DNA of 28,936 nucleotides. Origin: a virus. Where the stretch lies: positions 1 to 28,936 of IMG/VR virus record IMGVR_UViG_3300014720_000133; one strand, 5' to 3'. The translations under genes and the position numbers were made by a program. Each line of letters opens with the position of its first letter. The first letter of the stretch is position 1. Positions 1 to 8,388 of this stretch are shown here, one piece after another. The notes below the pieces were generated by a model, which was given only the letters and a program-made list of their open reading frames with translations, was not told the DNA's origin and did not search any database.

Positions 1-90
1 ACATTCTATTAAGAATCTACAAAACCCTTGGACTTAAATTGAACGAAGAGAAGTTTGCAATGACTAAGTTGATGGATTCTGATATCACCG
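1..90 (+). repeat. Terminal direct repeat, left copy
   Basis: Bases 1-90 align without gaps to 28847-28936 with 79 of 90 identical. Both copies encode the N-terminus of the scaffold-like protein in the same frame. At all 11 mismatches the right copy has A, while this copy has C (9) or T (2). Confidence 0.9.
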
Positions 91-776
91 TTACCAACAA
101 TAAGGAAACGGATTTTGAGATTGGAGAACAAATCTACGTTATGAAGAACGGACAAGAATTAGAATTAGCACCTCCAGGGATGCATGTTTTGTCAGATGGA
201 AGAAAAATCCGTTTGGACGAAGCATCAAAATTAGAAGAAGTTATGGAAACCACTGAGGATTCAAGAGTCGCAACTGCTGACGATGAAGTTAAAAACCTCA
301 AAGAAGAACTTACCAAAGTTGAGGATACCAAAGGTCAAATCTTGGAATCAGACACTTTTGATGTTGGTGAAAAGGTATTTGTAATGGATGGTGACGAAGC
401 TAAACCTGCTCCTGATGGTGAGTATGAGTTTGAACTTCGTGACACATCAGGAAATGAAAATAAAATCAAAATTTTCGTTAAAGATGGTGTTATCACCGAA
501 AGAGAAAATGTGGAGATGATGAAAGTCAATCCTCCTACCATTGACGAACTCATGGGCATGAAAGAAGATATTTCAATGATGAAAGTCGCAATGGAGGAGA
601 TGTTGGGTTATCTTCGCACAAGAGAAGAATCAATGTCAAAAGAAATGTCAGACATTCGTAAAGATTTTGAAAACTTCAAAAAATCGCCTGCTGCAGCTCC
701 AATCAAGCAGGAGAAAAATGTTCATCAAACTTTTGCAGATTGGAGATTTGAGCAATTAAAAGCTTTAAGAAACTAA
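1..776 (+). CDS. Capsid scaffold-like protein, 5' end cut by window
   Basis: Probable head-assembly scaffold. The frame is open from base 3, so the TTG at 39 is not the likely start. The near-identical copy at 28837 begins ATGGAATCA, which puts the true start about 10 nt before the window. The protein is acidic and Lys/Glu-rich. It contains two related segments, FEIGEQIYVMKNGQELELAP and FDVGEKVFVMDGDEAKPAPD, the second followed by an APDGEYEF...VKDGVITE stretch. Residues about 165-215 (from the TTG) look like coiled coil. A basic/aromatic tail (FADWRFEQLKALRN) resembles capsid-binding ends of scaffolds. It lies 21 nt upstream of the major capsid gene, and the prohead protease precedes the other copy. 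The scaffold role is inferred from position and composition; it could be another capsid accessory protein. Confidence 0.65.
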   Translation, partial: ILLRIYKTLGLKLNEEKFAMTKLMDSDITVTNNKETDFEIGEQIYVMKNGQELELAPPGMHVLSDGRKIRLDEASKLEEVMETTEDSRVATADDEVKNLKEELTKVEDTKGQILESDTFDVGEKVFVMDGDEAKPAPDGEYEFELRDTSGNENKIKIFVKDGVITERENVEMMKVNPPTIDELMGMKEDISMMKVAMEEMLGYLRTREESMSKEMSDIRKDFENFKKSPAAAPIKQEKNVHQTFADWRFEQLKALRN

Positions 777-797
777 AAATAAAATAAAAATAAAATC

Positions 798-1751
798 ATG
801 AAAAAAAGATTTGAATTTTCATATGACCTTTCTCAATTGCAGACTTGGTCTTTGGAAAATGCGAACGAGATGTTCATCAAGACCATTCTTGGTGAAACTC
901 TTCCAAGATACGGAACAATCCGTGCAAACATCCGTGGAACGGAGCAAGTGGGTGTAATGACCAACGACGTTATCTTCCAAGATGGAGACCTTTGTGGGTT
1001 CAATCCGTCAGGAGACACCACCATATCTCAGGTGACAATTGAAACGTGTAGTAAGAGAATTAATCAAAGTTTGTGCCCCTACACGCTTTATGACTACTAC
1101 TTAACTCAGCGTTTGTCTAACTCAAACTTCCAAGAGGAAGTTCCGTTTGCTGAATTGTTGACTCAAGACGTGTCAAACAGAGCTGCTGACCAAATCGAGA
1201 AGCAACTTTGGAGAAACACAAAGGCTACAGGTGCTACTATCTACAACTCAGCTTGTTTTGATGGTGTATTGGCATTGGTTACCACTGGTAACGGAGCTAC
1301 GCAGATTTCTTACACTGCAACCACTCCTTCAAACGCACTTCAGGTGTTCTCAACCCTTTACTCAAACCTTCCTGTAAACGTTGTACACAGAGACGACATC
1401 GTTATCTTCTGTTCATATGCAGACTACAGAAACCTTATCCAAGATATGACCTTGAAGTCATACGTGAACTTGTTCACTGTTGATTCTCGTGGTGCTGCTC
1501 AAGGAGAGATTTGGGCTGTTCAACTTCCTTCAACTAACGTTCTCGTAGTTCCAACACAAGGTTTGGATGGTCAAAACGCAATGATTATCGGTCCTTCTTC
1601 ATACTACCAAATCGGTTTCAACGCAACTGAAAACGGTGGTATCGAACTCAAGCAAGTTTACGACCCATATGAGGACATAGTGAAGGTTATGGCTCGTATG
1701 GTATACGGACTAGGAATTTTTGATGTCGGTGCATTCGCAATCGCAAGATAA
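798..1751 (+). CDS. Major capsid protein (HK97-fold type)
   Basis: 317 residues, predicted to form the capsid shell. Reasons: it sits directly after the scaffold-like gene, has a typical major-capsid length, and carries the block CPYTLYDYYLTQRL...PFAELLTQDVSNRAADQIEKQLW (residues about 94-136). I associate that block with capsid proteins of uncultured Bacteroidota phages. Codon use differs from its neighbours, with many C-ending codons (TTC, AAC, TAC, GAC), as expected for a very highly expressed gene. The ATG at 798 follows an A-rich leader (AAAATAAAAATAAAATC) with no Shine-Dalgarno sequence, typical of strongly translated Bacteroidota genes. The downstream tube-like gene and strong terminator complete a compact high-expression unit. 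Confidence 0.8.
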   Translation: MKKRFEFSYDLSQLQTWSLENANEMFIKTILGETLPRYGTIRANIRGTEQVGVMTNDVIFQDGDLCGFNPSGDTTISQVTIETCSKRINQSLCPYTLYDYYLTQRLSNSNFQEEVPFAELLTQDVSNRAADQIEKQLWRNTKATGATIYNSACFDGVLALVTTGNGATQISYTATTPSNALQVFSTLYSNLPVNVVHRDDIVIFCSYADYRNLIQDMTLKSYVNLFTVDSRGAAQGEIWAVQLPSTNVLVVPTQGLDGQNAMIIGPSSYYQIGFNATENGGIELKQVYDPYEDIVKVMARMVYGLGIFDVGAFAIAR

Positions 1752-1775
1752 ACTAACTTAATATACTAAAATAAA

Positions 1776-2324
1776 ATGAGTTGTTATTTAGACCAAGATT
1801 TCGTCTTAGATTGTAGAACTGGTTCTACCGGCGGATTGAAACAAGTATGGATACTTGGTTCAACAGGATACACCATTTCTGGTTACACCACAAATGCTAA
1901 TGATGAAATCCTAAGTGTAAGCGGAGTAGGAACATGGTTCTCTTTCCAATTACCAAAGCAGTCGGCTTCATTGACCGAAACCATTGCAGTTAACGATACT
2001 GCGATGTCAGTTACTTTCCAACCGTCTGTAACTCTTAACCTTCCTAAGTTGGATTATCAATTGCGTAAAGCGTTTGTAGATGTTGTTTCTTTGAATGACA
2101 TTTACTTGGTGGCACTTGACAATAACGATAGATATTGGATGGTATTCCTCGAAAATGGAGGAGTAGTTATGGAGGGAACCCTTCAGTCAGGTCAAGCTTA
2201 TTCTGACCTTAACGGTGCAACATTGGTAATCAATGGTGGTGAACCAACTTCAATCCGTGAGATTGACGTTACAACCTCTATCGATGCAGTTTTCACTGGC
2301 GGTGGATTCACTTGGAACCCCTAA
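1776..2324 (+). CDS. Probable major tail tube protein
   Basis: 182 residues, beginning MSCYLDQDFVLDCRTGSTGG. The pattern is an N-terminal Cys-containing segment, then FSFQLPKQSASLTETIAV, a LNLPKLDYQLRKAF stretch, YWMVFLENGGVVMEGTLQSG and a C-terminal LVINGGEPTSIREID. I recognise this layout from abundant tail-tube-type proteins of Bacteroidota phages. It lies 24 nt after the capsid gene behind an A-rich leader, uses similarly optimised codons, and is followed at once by a strong terminator, so high expression is expected. The tube role is inferred from family memory and position; a head decoration protein is the main alternative. Confidence 0.55.
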   Translation: MSCYLDQDFVLDCRTGSTGGLKQVWILGSTGYTISGYTTNANDEILSVSGVGTWFSFQLPKQSASLTETIAVNDTAMSVTFQPSVTLNLPKLDYQLRKAFVDVVSLNDIYLVALDNNDRYWMVFLENGGVVMEGTLQSGQAYSDLNGATLVINGGEPTSIREIDVTTSIDAVFTGGGFTWNP

Positions 2325-2345
2325 TAATTTATAATTAAAAAAAAG

Positions 2346-2371
2346 AATGGGGTAGAAATACCCCATTTTTT
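2346..2371 (+). terminator. Rho-independent terminator after the capsid/tube unit
   Basis: AATGGGGTA (2346-2354), GAAA tetraloop, TACCCCATT (2359-2367): a perfect 9-bp stem running into six T residues. An A-run upstream can extend the stem and may let it work in both directions. It lies 21 nt after the stop codon at 2324. Confidence 0.9.
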
Positions 2372-2386
2372 AAGCCACAGAGTCAA

Positions 2387-3334
2387 ATGGGTGAGATAAT
2401 CAGAAATACACAATTCATAGATTGGTTGGGAGAACAGAGACCTTTTTATGGAAATTTTGTCGGTGCTACACCTGACAGTCCTTTACCGAGTCCTACACCT
2501 ACAATAACCCCGACAAATACTGGGACACCTAATTCAACACCAACACAGACTCCAACTCCAACACAACTTTATAGTACAGAATATCAAAATATTCTAAATT
2601 ATGCCCAAGGTCAGGGCTATACAGTTCCAAGTGATGGGCAAAAAACTTTACAAAATCAATTAATACTTGATTTAATAAGTAATAATGTATGGAACTTTTT
2701 AGATTTCTTATACATTACCGCGACTGATGGTGACGAAGATTATGCTAAAATAAATTGGATAAATCCGGGTTCATATACTCTTGTGGATTCAGGTAGTCCA
2801 ACTTTTACAACTAATAGTGGATTTACTGGTGATGGGCTAGGTGCTTACTTGGATACTAATTTCAATCCAACTACTGTATTGGGTACGCGTGTTAGAAACA
2901 GTATGGGAGCTTGGGTTGATTTAACAGGAGGAGATGCAAGATGTGTAATGGGAAGTTTTGTCACAAGAAGACAACACATTCTGCCAAAGTTTGTTGCTGT
3001 TGGGGGCGGTGCTTTTTTTGGAATAGATACTACTTCTACTGAAAATCCAACTGCTGGTGTCTTATCCCAAACAAGTGGATTATGGGAAACAGTAAATCTA
3101 TCCTCAATTAATCAAATCAAACTATATGTCAATGGTGTAGACCAAATTAGTCCAGGATTGACATATACATCAGGAACTATGGATAATGGGGATATTTTCC
3201 TACTTGCCCGAAATACATCAGGAAGTCCTAATCTATATTCTGATGCCACATTAAAAGCAGCTTATTTGGGGACTGAAGATGTATATTTGAATGATATTTA
3301 CACTCCATTGGATAATTATATCAATTCTATTTAA
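2387..3334 (+). CDS. Fibre/appendage protein with LamG-like C-terminal domain
   Basis: 315 residues. Three parts are visible: a short N-terminal anchor (residues 1-27), a Pro/Thr linker (about 28-60), and a C-terminal region (about 65-315) that reads like a concanavalin/LamG-like beta-sandwich as found in phage appendages. The supporting segments are GDGLGAYLDTNFNPTT, INQIKLYVNGVDQ and the end LKAAYLGTEDVYLNDIYTPLD. The first half of that region (YQNILNYAQGQGYTVPS) is a short helical segment often seen before LamG-like domains in these phages. It probably binds a cell-surface or extracellular glycan; this is inference. The ATG at 2387 lies just after the terminator, so the gene may have its own promoter or rely on read-through. 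Confidence 0.6.
   Translation: MGEIIRNTQFIDWLGEQRPFYGNFVGATPDSPLPSPTPTITPTNTGTPNSTPTQTPTPTQLYSTEYQNILNYAQGQGYTVPSDGQKTLQNQLILDLISNNVWNFLDFLYITATDGDEDYAKINWINPGSYTLVDSGSPTFTTNSGFTGDGLGAYLDTNFNPTTVLGTRVRNSMGAWVDLTGGDARCVMGSFVTRRQHILPKFVAVGGGAFFGIDTTSTENPTAGVLSQTSGLWETVNLSSINQIKLYVNGVDQISPGLTYTSGTMDNGDIFLLARNTSGSPNLYSDATLKAAYLGTEDVYLNDIYTPLDNYINSI
2468..2566 (+). repeat. Pro/Thr-rich linker, low-complexity repeat
   Basis: Codes for an alternating Pro/Thr/Asn segment (TPTITPTNTGTPNSTPTQTP). At DNA level it is a degenerate ACN-CCN dinucleotide-codon repeat. Similar linkers occur at 3825, 4194, 4620, 16395, 18265 and 18703. Confidence 0.85.
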
Positions 3335-3356
3335 TATTTAAGATAAAGGGTCTCAG

Positions 3357-4904
3357 ATGATAATTTTACAGCAAAACACAAATAATCAATTTCCTGCTAC
3401 GGTCTCAATGAATGTGACTATTAGCAATCCTGTTTATTTGTTTGAATTTCAACATAAATTATCAAACGAATTTTGGTATATTATACCATATAAAGTCCCA
3501 ACAGCATATTCAAAACCAAGTTATGACTTGTTTAATATGGCTGTTGACTTCAACACACCTGAGTCATTTACCAATAACACAGCAACATCGGGAAATTTGC
3601 ATTTAATTCCTGGTGAATATTTGGTCAGAGTTTTTCAACAAACTTCAACAAGCAATCTTGACCCCCTCCTTTCACAGGGGGAAATATATCAGATATTAGC
3701 CAAGGTTGACGCAACAGATATAATTTGCACTCCTGAACCTCCTTATGAAGGTGGTTTCGATGATGAATGGATTGTTTATGACGAATGTCAGCCAACTCCT
3801 GTTGTTTCTGTAAGTGCAACTGCCAGAGTAACTCCGAGTCCAACTTCTACGCCAACGGTAACACCCACAAACACACAAACTCCAACCAATACCCCTTCGA
3901 ATACTGCAACCAACACGCCAGTACCTTCACAGACTTCAACTGCTACTCAGACACCTACGAATACTCCAACTAATACTTCAACGCCATCACATACTCCTAC
4001 TCAGACAAATACTCCTACAAACTCAGCGACCGCTACTGCAACCCCCACGGAAACTCCGACAAATACACCAACGAATACAAATACCCCAACTCCATCACCT
4101 ACTTCACCACCTATCGATTGTTCTTGGAGTGGAACAACTTCTTTGTGGGAAAATAATATCAACGATTGGCCAGAATGTAGTAGATTGCCTGAACCTACAC
4201 CTTCTTCTACTCCGACCACGACTCCAAGCCCAACACCTATTCCTGTCACCCCTACTATGACCCCGACAAATACTGAGACACCAACTAACACACCAACGAA
4301 TACATTGACTCCGACTCCGAGTGTGAGTCCTGTACCAATAATTTCGTTCTTGGTAAGTAGTGGAGCTACACAAGGGGATGCTTGTGGTACTGGTGCATAT
4401 TTCTATGTTTACGCTGAGGATTTAGGTAACTGCGCTGGTTGTTTACCATCGACTTGTTGGGCTTGTTTGACAACCGCACAACAAGTTTATTCCGACCCAT
4501 TATTAACTATTCCTGTTGGAGATGGTTATTATATGAATGAAACGCAAACAGGACAATATCAAACTTGGTATATTGTTGGTGGATTCCCACAACCTGCTGG
4601 ATTTGATTCTTGTCCTTTTGGTCCGACTCCCACACAGACTTCGACAATGACAATGACTCCAACCAATACCTCAACACCCACAAACACAATAACTCCGACG
4701 CAAACCCCAAGTGGAACTAATACATTCTGTTCAACATATGTGATGGACCCTGACCCACAAGCTTCTTGGAGTTACAATAGATGTGATGGAACTTTAATTC
4801 AAAGATTTGGGGAAACAACTACTTATACAGAATGTGTAAGAAATGGTACTTTGAATATTCTATCAGGTACTTTGATAATAACAGATTTAGGTCAATGTAC
4901 GTAA
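3357..4904 (+). CDS. Modular virion protein with three Pro/Thr linkers
   Basis: 515 residues. The N-terminal domain (1-145) contains [10 protein letters not shown]-type sequence ([20 protein letters not shown]) and [20 protein letters not shown]. This matches a virion protein I know from many Bacteroidota phages, function unassigned. Pro/Thr/Asn linkers at about 157-251, 280-326 and 422-452 separate three modules. The first is short ([21 protein letters not shown]). The second is Cys-rich (about 328-420) with [18 protein letters not shown]. The third (about 457-515) has YNRCDGT...CVRNGT...LGQC. The modules look like exchangeable exposed domains on the virion surface. The gene follows the LamG-like protein by 22 nt, so both may belong to the same appendage. 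Confidence 0.6.
   Translation: MIILQQNTNNQFPATVSMNVTISNPVYLFEFQHKLSNEFWYIIPYKVPTAYSKPSYDLFNMAVDFNTPESFTNNTATSGNLHLIPGEYLVRVFQQTSTSNLDPLLSQGEIYQILAKVDATDIICTPEPPYEGGFDDEWIVYDECQPTPVVSVSATARVTPSPTSTPTVTPTNTQTPTNTPSNTATNTPVPSQTSTATQTPTNTPTNTSTPSHTPTQTNTPTNSATATATPTETPTNTPTNTNTPTPSPTSPPIDCSWSGTTSLWENNINDWPECSRLPEPTPSSTPTTTPSPTPIPVTPTMTPTNTETPTNTPTNTLTPTPSVSPVPIISFLVSSGATQGDACGTGAYFYVYAEDLGNCAGCLPSTCWACLTTAQQVYSDPLLTIPVGDGYYMNETQTGQYQTWYIVGGFPQPAGFDSCPFGPTPTQTSTMTMTPTNTSTPTNTITPTQTPSGTNTFCSTYVMDPDPQASWSYNRCDGTLIQRFGETTTYTECVRNGTLNILSGTLIITDLGQCT
3825..4109 (+). repeat. Longest Pro/Thr/Asn linker (95 codons)
   Basis: Degenerate tandem of ACN, CCN and AAY codons coding TPT, TNTP and SNTA-type units at residues 157-251 of the 515-residue protein. 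Shorter relatives in the same gene lie at 4194-4334 and 4620-4712. The reverse strand is also open across parts of it, but that is a by-product of the repeat. Confidence 0.9.
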
Positions 4905-4922
4905 AAAAAAATTAAAAACAAA

Positions 4923-5720
4923 ATGAGTTCATTAACTTCACAACAAATCAATCAGAGCTACGCAGGATTGATTAAATTAGCAGACTCCACTACGGGAGTC
5001 ACAGATAACTTACAGACCATTCAAGATGGTCTTGGAAACGATTTGCCGTTGAAGATTAAGAACGGACAAATCCAAGGACAAAACATTTTCAGTTTTGGAT
5101 ATTTCATTCCTGATTATGAAGGAATTGGTTTCACAGCGACTGCATCTCAATTTCCCGCAAATTCACAAAATGTTTTAATAGCAATACCTTTTTATAATGC
5201 GGGTTTGAATAGTTATTCAACAATAAACTATAGAGTCCAAACCGCTACCACATCAAGTGATACCGCTGAATTGTCTTTTTATACCGCACAATTCGTAGCT
5301 GGTTATGGATTACAACCTAAAGATTTGGTGTTATCAGGTATTTCTTTGGAAACTGGAACAACAGGGCTCAAAGCAACCTCTTTACCTTCAACTTTATCAT
5401 TTTCAGGATTGGGTTCAGGAATCTATTTTGCGGTATTAAAAGTTACCAATAGTGGTGTTCAACCTACTGTTCGTTTTAGTGTAGACCCTGGTGTTGGTTT
5501 ACCAGGTATTTGGGCTGCACAACTTGGTTATCAATTCGATGCATCGGGAGCTGTAATGTTATCACCATCCAAACAAACAGGAACTGGTGCTTTCAGGAAT
5601 TATATGATTTATTCTTCCCTATCGACATATAAGACATCATTTGATGCATCTGATTTTTCAGGGGGTGTTTTGAATGCAACCTACAATGGTTTTGGTTTTA
5701 CTCTTACTGTTATAAAATAA
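4923..5720 (+). CDS. Virion appendage protein, SSLTSQQINQSYAGLIKL type
   Basis: 265 residues, beginning MSSLTSQQINQSYAGLIKLA followed by TTGVTDNLQTIQDGLGNDLPLKI. This N-terminus is an attachment-type segment that I recognise in fibre or collar proteins of uncultured phages, where it joins variable beta-rich C-terminal parts. Residues 60-265 are rich in Ser, Thr, Gly and aromatics with no membrane segment, consistent with a beta-structured exposed domain. It starts 19 nt after its neighbour behind an A-rich leader without a Shine-Dalgarno sequence. The exact role (head fibre, collar or tail fibre) cannot be read from sequence. Confidence 0.55.
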   Translation: MSSLTSQQINQSYAGLIKLADSTTGVTDNLQTIQDGLGNDLPLKIKNGQIQGQNIFSFGYFIPDYEGIGFTATASQFPANSQNVLIAIPFYNAGLNSYSTINYRVQTATTSSDTAELSFYTAQFVAGYGLQPKDLVLSGISLETGTTGLKATSLPSTLSFSGLGSGIYFAVLKVTNSGVQPTVRFSVDPGVGLPGIWAAQLGYQFDASGAVMLSPSKQTGTGAFRNYMIYSSLSTYKTSFDASDFSGGVLNATYNGFGFTLTVIK

Positions 5721-5736
5721 AATAATATTTATCAAC

Positions 5737-6828
5737 ATGGCACAAGTTAGAGCTTATAATCAAACATTCGCACAAGTAGACCCCGTTAACAGATTTGACG
5801 AGGGTATTACAAAACAACAACCCTTTGTGAGTTGGGGGATAAATAACCATTACGTAAATGGTTTATACAATAGTGTGGATTTTTCACCTATTCATAATGC
5901 ATGTTTGAGAAGTAAACAAACTAACGTTGTTGGTAGAGGTTTCACCACTGACTATAGGGTCAATGAAACTCAAACCTTAAATGACATATTCCCGTACATT
6001 GTTTATGAATACTTGGTTACGGGTAATGTTTTCTTGCAGACCGTATGGAAAAATTCGAGAATGGATGGACTTGCAAGTATCCATTACATTCCTTCAAAAT
6101 ATGTAAGGGTTGGTAAGGAACTAAATGCCAATCATTTGCCAATTAACTTTTGGTATTCGAGAAACTGGCTCGAATGGAAAAAAGAAAAAATTATTGAGTT
6201 CAAAGCATTTGACCCTGCAGATAATTTGGAAGGTTCACAAATGACTTACATTCGTCAGTACAATCCAAACTATCTTTTCTATGGAGCACCAGAGTGGTTG
6301 TCTGTATACAATGATATTTTATTGAACCACGAGATAACTCGTTTTAACTTAGCGAATATCGTAAATGGATTGACTCCTGGACTTTGGGTTCACTTCCCAA
6401 ATTCTCAACCTCAAACTCAAAGAGAAGAAGTTGAATTGCTCGAGAAGATTGAAGCTCGTTATATGGGAGCTGAAAATGCAAATAAGGTTATCCTAACATT
6501 TTCTGATGATATGGATTCCAAGCCTGATATCACCCAACTCAACAGAAATGTTTCTGAGGGGTATTTCTCTGACATCTTTGAACTAATTCAAAGACAGATT
6601 TTGGCTGGTCACAGAATCATTGATGGCTCATTGATAGGATTGCCAGCACCAGCAGGATTTTCAAATCAATCTCAACAGACCCAAGAAGCGTTCAGAATAT
6701 TTATGAATACCTGTATAGCTCCCATTCAAACCTTTTTGATAAGAGAATTAACCCCCATCATCCAACTTCTTCACCCTGACCAAGAAGTGAGGTTGGAGAT
6801 AATTGATAATCAACCCGTAAATCAATAA
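5737..6828 (+). CDS. Portal protein (HK97/PBSX-like)
   Basis: 363 residues. Predicted dodecameric portal at the capsid vertex, through which the terminase packages DNA. Segments typical of this family are the early FSPIHNACLRSKQTNVVGRGF block (residues about 49-69), IVYEYLVTGNVFLQTVW, IHYIPSKYVRVG, and the core YGAPEWLSVYNDILLNHEI followed by FNLANIVNGLTPGLWVHF. A late block near LAGHRIIDGSLIGLPAPAGF also fits. It is somewhat short for a portal. Its stop overlaps the start of the connector gene (TAATG), which fits a portal-neck pair. The position is unusual: after the capsid and appendage genes rather than beside the terminase. Confidence 0.8.
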   Translation: MAQVRAYNQTFAQVDPVNRFDEGITKQQPFVSWGINNHYVNGLYNSVDFSPIHNACLRSKQTNVVGRGFTTDYRVNETQTLNDIFPYIVYEYLVTGNVFLQTVWKNSRMDGLASIHYIPSKYVRVGKELNANHLPINFWYSRNWLEWKKEKIIEFKAFDPADNLEGSQMTYIRQYNPNYLFYGAPEWLSVYNDILLNHEITRFNLANIVNGLTPGLWVHFPNSQPQTQREEVELLEKIEARYMGAENANKVILTFSDDMDSKPDITQLNRNVSEGYFSDIFELIQRQILAGHRIIDGSLIGLPAPAGFSNQSQQTQEAFRIFMNTCIAPIQTFLIRELTPIIQLLHPDQEVRLEIIDNQPVNQ

Positions 6829-7427
6829 TGGCAAGAGTCTTATTTATTTCTGAAAACAAACTCAAAGAACAAACTGCAATCAACGAGCAGGTAGATTCTC
6901 GTGAGTTAAGAACCGCAATTCTGACGGCTCAGGACATTAATGTGCAAAATACATTGGGGGAGAGGCTATATGAACAAATCGAATACCTAATCACATCGGG
7001 AGATATCAATCTTCCTGCATTTATTCATTACAAGAATTTGCTTGATGATTACATTCAGCCACTAACAATACACTATTCTTACTTTTATGCCTTGGATAAT
7101 TTCCTGGTAAAATTTATGGCAGCAGGTTTGGTGCAAAACAGAACTGAGCAGGGTAACGGGATTGACTTCAAGATGTTTGAATACATGAAGAATTCAGCCC
7201 GTGACACTGCTCAGTGGTACGATAACTTAATCAGAAAATGGTTATGTGCAAATCAGAATCTATATCCTGAATACACCGAAGATAACGGAGATGGAAAAAT
7301 TGCTCCTGAGAGATTCAATCCTTTTGGAAAAGGAATGGCTTTACCATTCCCTGTTTATTGCAAAAACTACGACCTATTTTATTTCGGTTCTAACGCCGCA
7401 AGATTAGCTAGATACCCAAGGATATAA
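6828..7427 (+). CDS. Probable head-tail connector protein
   Basis: 199 residues, beginning MARVLFISENKLKEQTAINE, then LRTAILTAQDINVQNTLGERLYEQI and DDYIQPLTIHYSYFYALDNFLVKF. This helical layout (LKEQTAINENVD, then AQD...LG..LY, then a YI.P....Y segment) is very common next to portals of Bacteroidota phages. It resembles head completion/adaptor proteins of the gp6/gp15 type. The start codon overlaps the portal stop by one base, so the two are translationally coupled. It is the last plus-strand gene before the convergent minus-strand genes; I see no strong terminator between them. The adaptor role is inferred. Confidence 0.55.
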   Translation: MARVLFISENKLKEQTAINEQVDSRELRTAILTAQDINVQNTLGERLYEQIEYLITSGDINLPAFIHYKNLLDDYIQPLTIHYSYFYALDNFLVKFMAAGLVQNRTEQGNGIDFKMFEYMKNSARDTAQWYDNLIRKWLCANQNLYPEYTEDNGDGKIAPERFNPFGKGMALPFPVYCKNYDLFYFGSNAARLARYPRI

Positions 7428-7479
7428 CCGAAGGGGAGAAAGTCTCTTAAATCGAAGAAAAACGACCAAATTCGGGGTG

Positions 7480-7716
7480 TTATGCTTGACACTCTGTTGC
7501 GTGCAAACCAAGGTCGGTCAAAGAATAGAGATTTTTCAATCCTTCGTGTCGGATAACGGTGAGATATCCCCCCATTTCAAGATACTTAACTCTATTCCAA
7601 AATGTTTTTTCATTCATTGAAAATTCATTTCGGTTTAACCATGCAACCCTTTTACCTTGGTTTCTTAGGTTCATTAGGATTTTTATGTCGTTTCGATAAA
7701 GCTTTTTGGATTTCAT
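7480..7716 (-). CDS. Small winged-helix DNA-binding protein
   Basis: 78 residues. The order is helix (NDIKILMNLRNQGKRVAWLN), a recognition-like segment (EFSMNEKTFWNRVKYLEMGG) and a wing ending in YLTVIRHEGLKNLYSLTDLG. That matches a MarR/PadR-type winged helix. The protein is basic at the N-terminus and almost entirely this one domain, so it probably acts as a dimeric transcription regulator. The start at 7716 overlaps the end of the upstream minus-strand gene by 65 nt in another frame. A later start at 7674 would reduce the overlap but cut into the first helix. It is likely co-transcribed with its neighbour and may act on the control region at 8063-8540; the target is inference. Confidence 0.65.
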   Translation of the reverse strand: MKSKKLYRNDIKILMNLRNQGKRVAWLNRNEFSMNEKTFWNRVKYLEMGGYLTVIRHEGLKNLYSLTDLGLHATECQA

Positions 7717-8062
7717 TTTGATACTTTTTTAAGAATTGTTGATGGACATTACCTGTGGTATTATATCCCATTTGTTCCAACAAATCAATAGTATCTTTTA
7801 CATCATCTTCATCTACCTTGTTTAACTTAAGGTATGAAGTGTCAATTTTATCAAGGGAGGGGTCTTTTTTATTCCTTGGAGTCTTATGTAGGTTCTTAGC
7901 TCTTGAACACGATGAAAAGATTCCGAAGGGTCTTGTTGGTGCTTTATAAAAAGCATCATAAGGGTGGTAATCATTGCATTCACTACAGAAATACCTCCAA
8001 CCATCGTCGGTCATAATTCGTTGAACCACAAATCCTAAAAGTCTTTCTCGTGTCGATGCCAT
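7652..8062 (-). CDS. Small Cys/His (putative zinc) protein
   Basis: 136 residues from the ATG at 8062 (MASTRERLLGFVVQ). The frame is open farther upstream to 8128, but that longer start would run through a hairpin leader and adds an odd hydrophobic segment, so I reject it. Residues 24-52 hold a CSEC pair, His33 and Cys52 (FCSECNDYHPYDAFYK...FSSC), a pattern of small phage zinc-ribbon proteins. The C-terminal part (about 85-125) contains DLLEQMGYNTTGNVHQQFLK. Its GYNTTG motif recurs in the divergent regulator at 8541. The very basic tail would suit nucleic-acid binding. Function is unknown. Confidence 0.55.
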   Translation of the reverse strand: MASTRERLLGFVVQRIMTDDGWRYFCSECNDYHPYDAFYKAPTRPFGIFSSCSRAKNLHKTPRNKKDPSLDKIDTSYLKLNKVDEDDVKDTIDLLEQMGYNTTGNVHQQFLKKYQNEIQKALSKRHKNPNEPKKPR

Positions 8063-8069
8063 ATTAAAA

Positions 8070-8150
8070 AAGGAGGGGGTAGGTAAAAACCCACAATCGT
8101 TGTGGGAAAAAAAAGCAAGCAGTACCAATAAGAAAAGTTACCCCCTCCTT
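8070..8150 (-). promoter_or_regulatory. Nested-hairpin leader ahead of the minus-strand genes
   Basis: Bases 8070-8081 (AAGGAGGGGGTA) are the exact reverse complement of 8139-8150, a 12-bp outer stem. Inside, 8090-8096 and 8100-8106 form a 7-bp hairpin (CCCACAA/TTGTGGG) with a 3-nt loop. Read on the minus strand, the inner hairpin is followed by TTTTT and the outer stem by TTTTTT, ending 7 nt before the ATG at 8062. Both look like terminators or attenuators placed before the gene. The outer 5' arm also contains AAGGAGG, so pairing could affect translation too. Confidence 0.6.
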
Positions 8151-8370
8151 GAAATAAATATAAAGTTTTATAAAAAAAAACAGAATAATAAAAAAGTTGT
8201 AAAAAAAACTATTGACTTTTATTTACAAAATCTAATCATTGGGGAGGGGATAATAGGGGTGGGGCAAGAACTCACTTAAGAACTTAGATAAATAAAAAGA
8301 TTAGATACTGGTTAGTTAGTTCATTAATTAGATATAATATATCTTTTGACCAAGGTGTGCTCAACCCATT

Positions 8371-8388
8371 CGTTTTGAACAAAAAACG
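8371..8388. repeat. Short dyad CGTTTT/AAAACG
   Basis: CGTTTT (8371-8376) and AAAACG (8383-8388) with a 6-nt spacer. It directly abuts the first ATTACGACA-type site and is a possible protein-binding half-site pair. Confidence 0.4.

Noticed and set aside
4001-4291. Long minus-strand frame opposite the Pro/Thr linker
   Set aside because: Its Val/Gly repeats (VGVFVGV) are the reverse reading of the ACN-CCN repeat, a shadow of the plus-strand gene.
8063-8128. Upstream extension of the minus-strand Cys/His protein to an ATG at 8128
   Set aside because: It would translate through two stable hairpins and add a hydrophobic segment that does not fit the rest; the ATG at 8062 is preferred.
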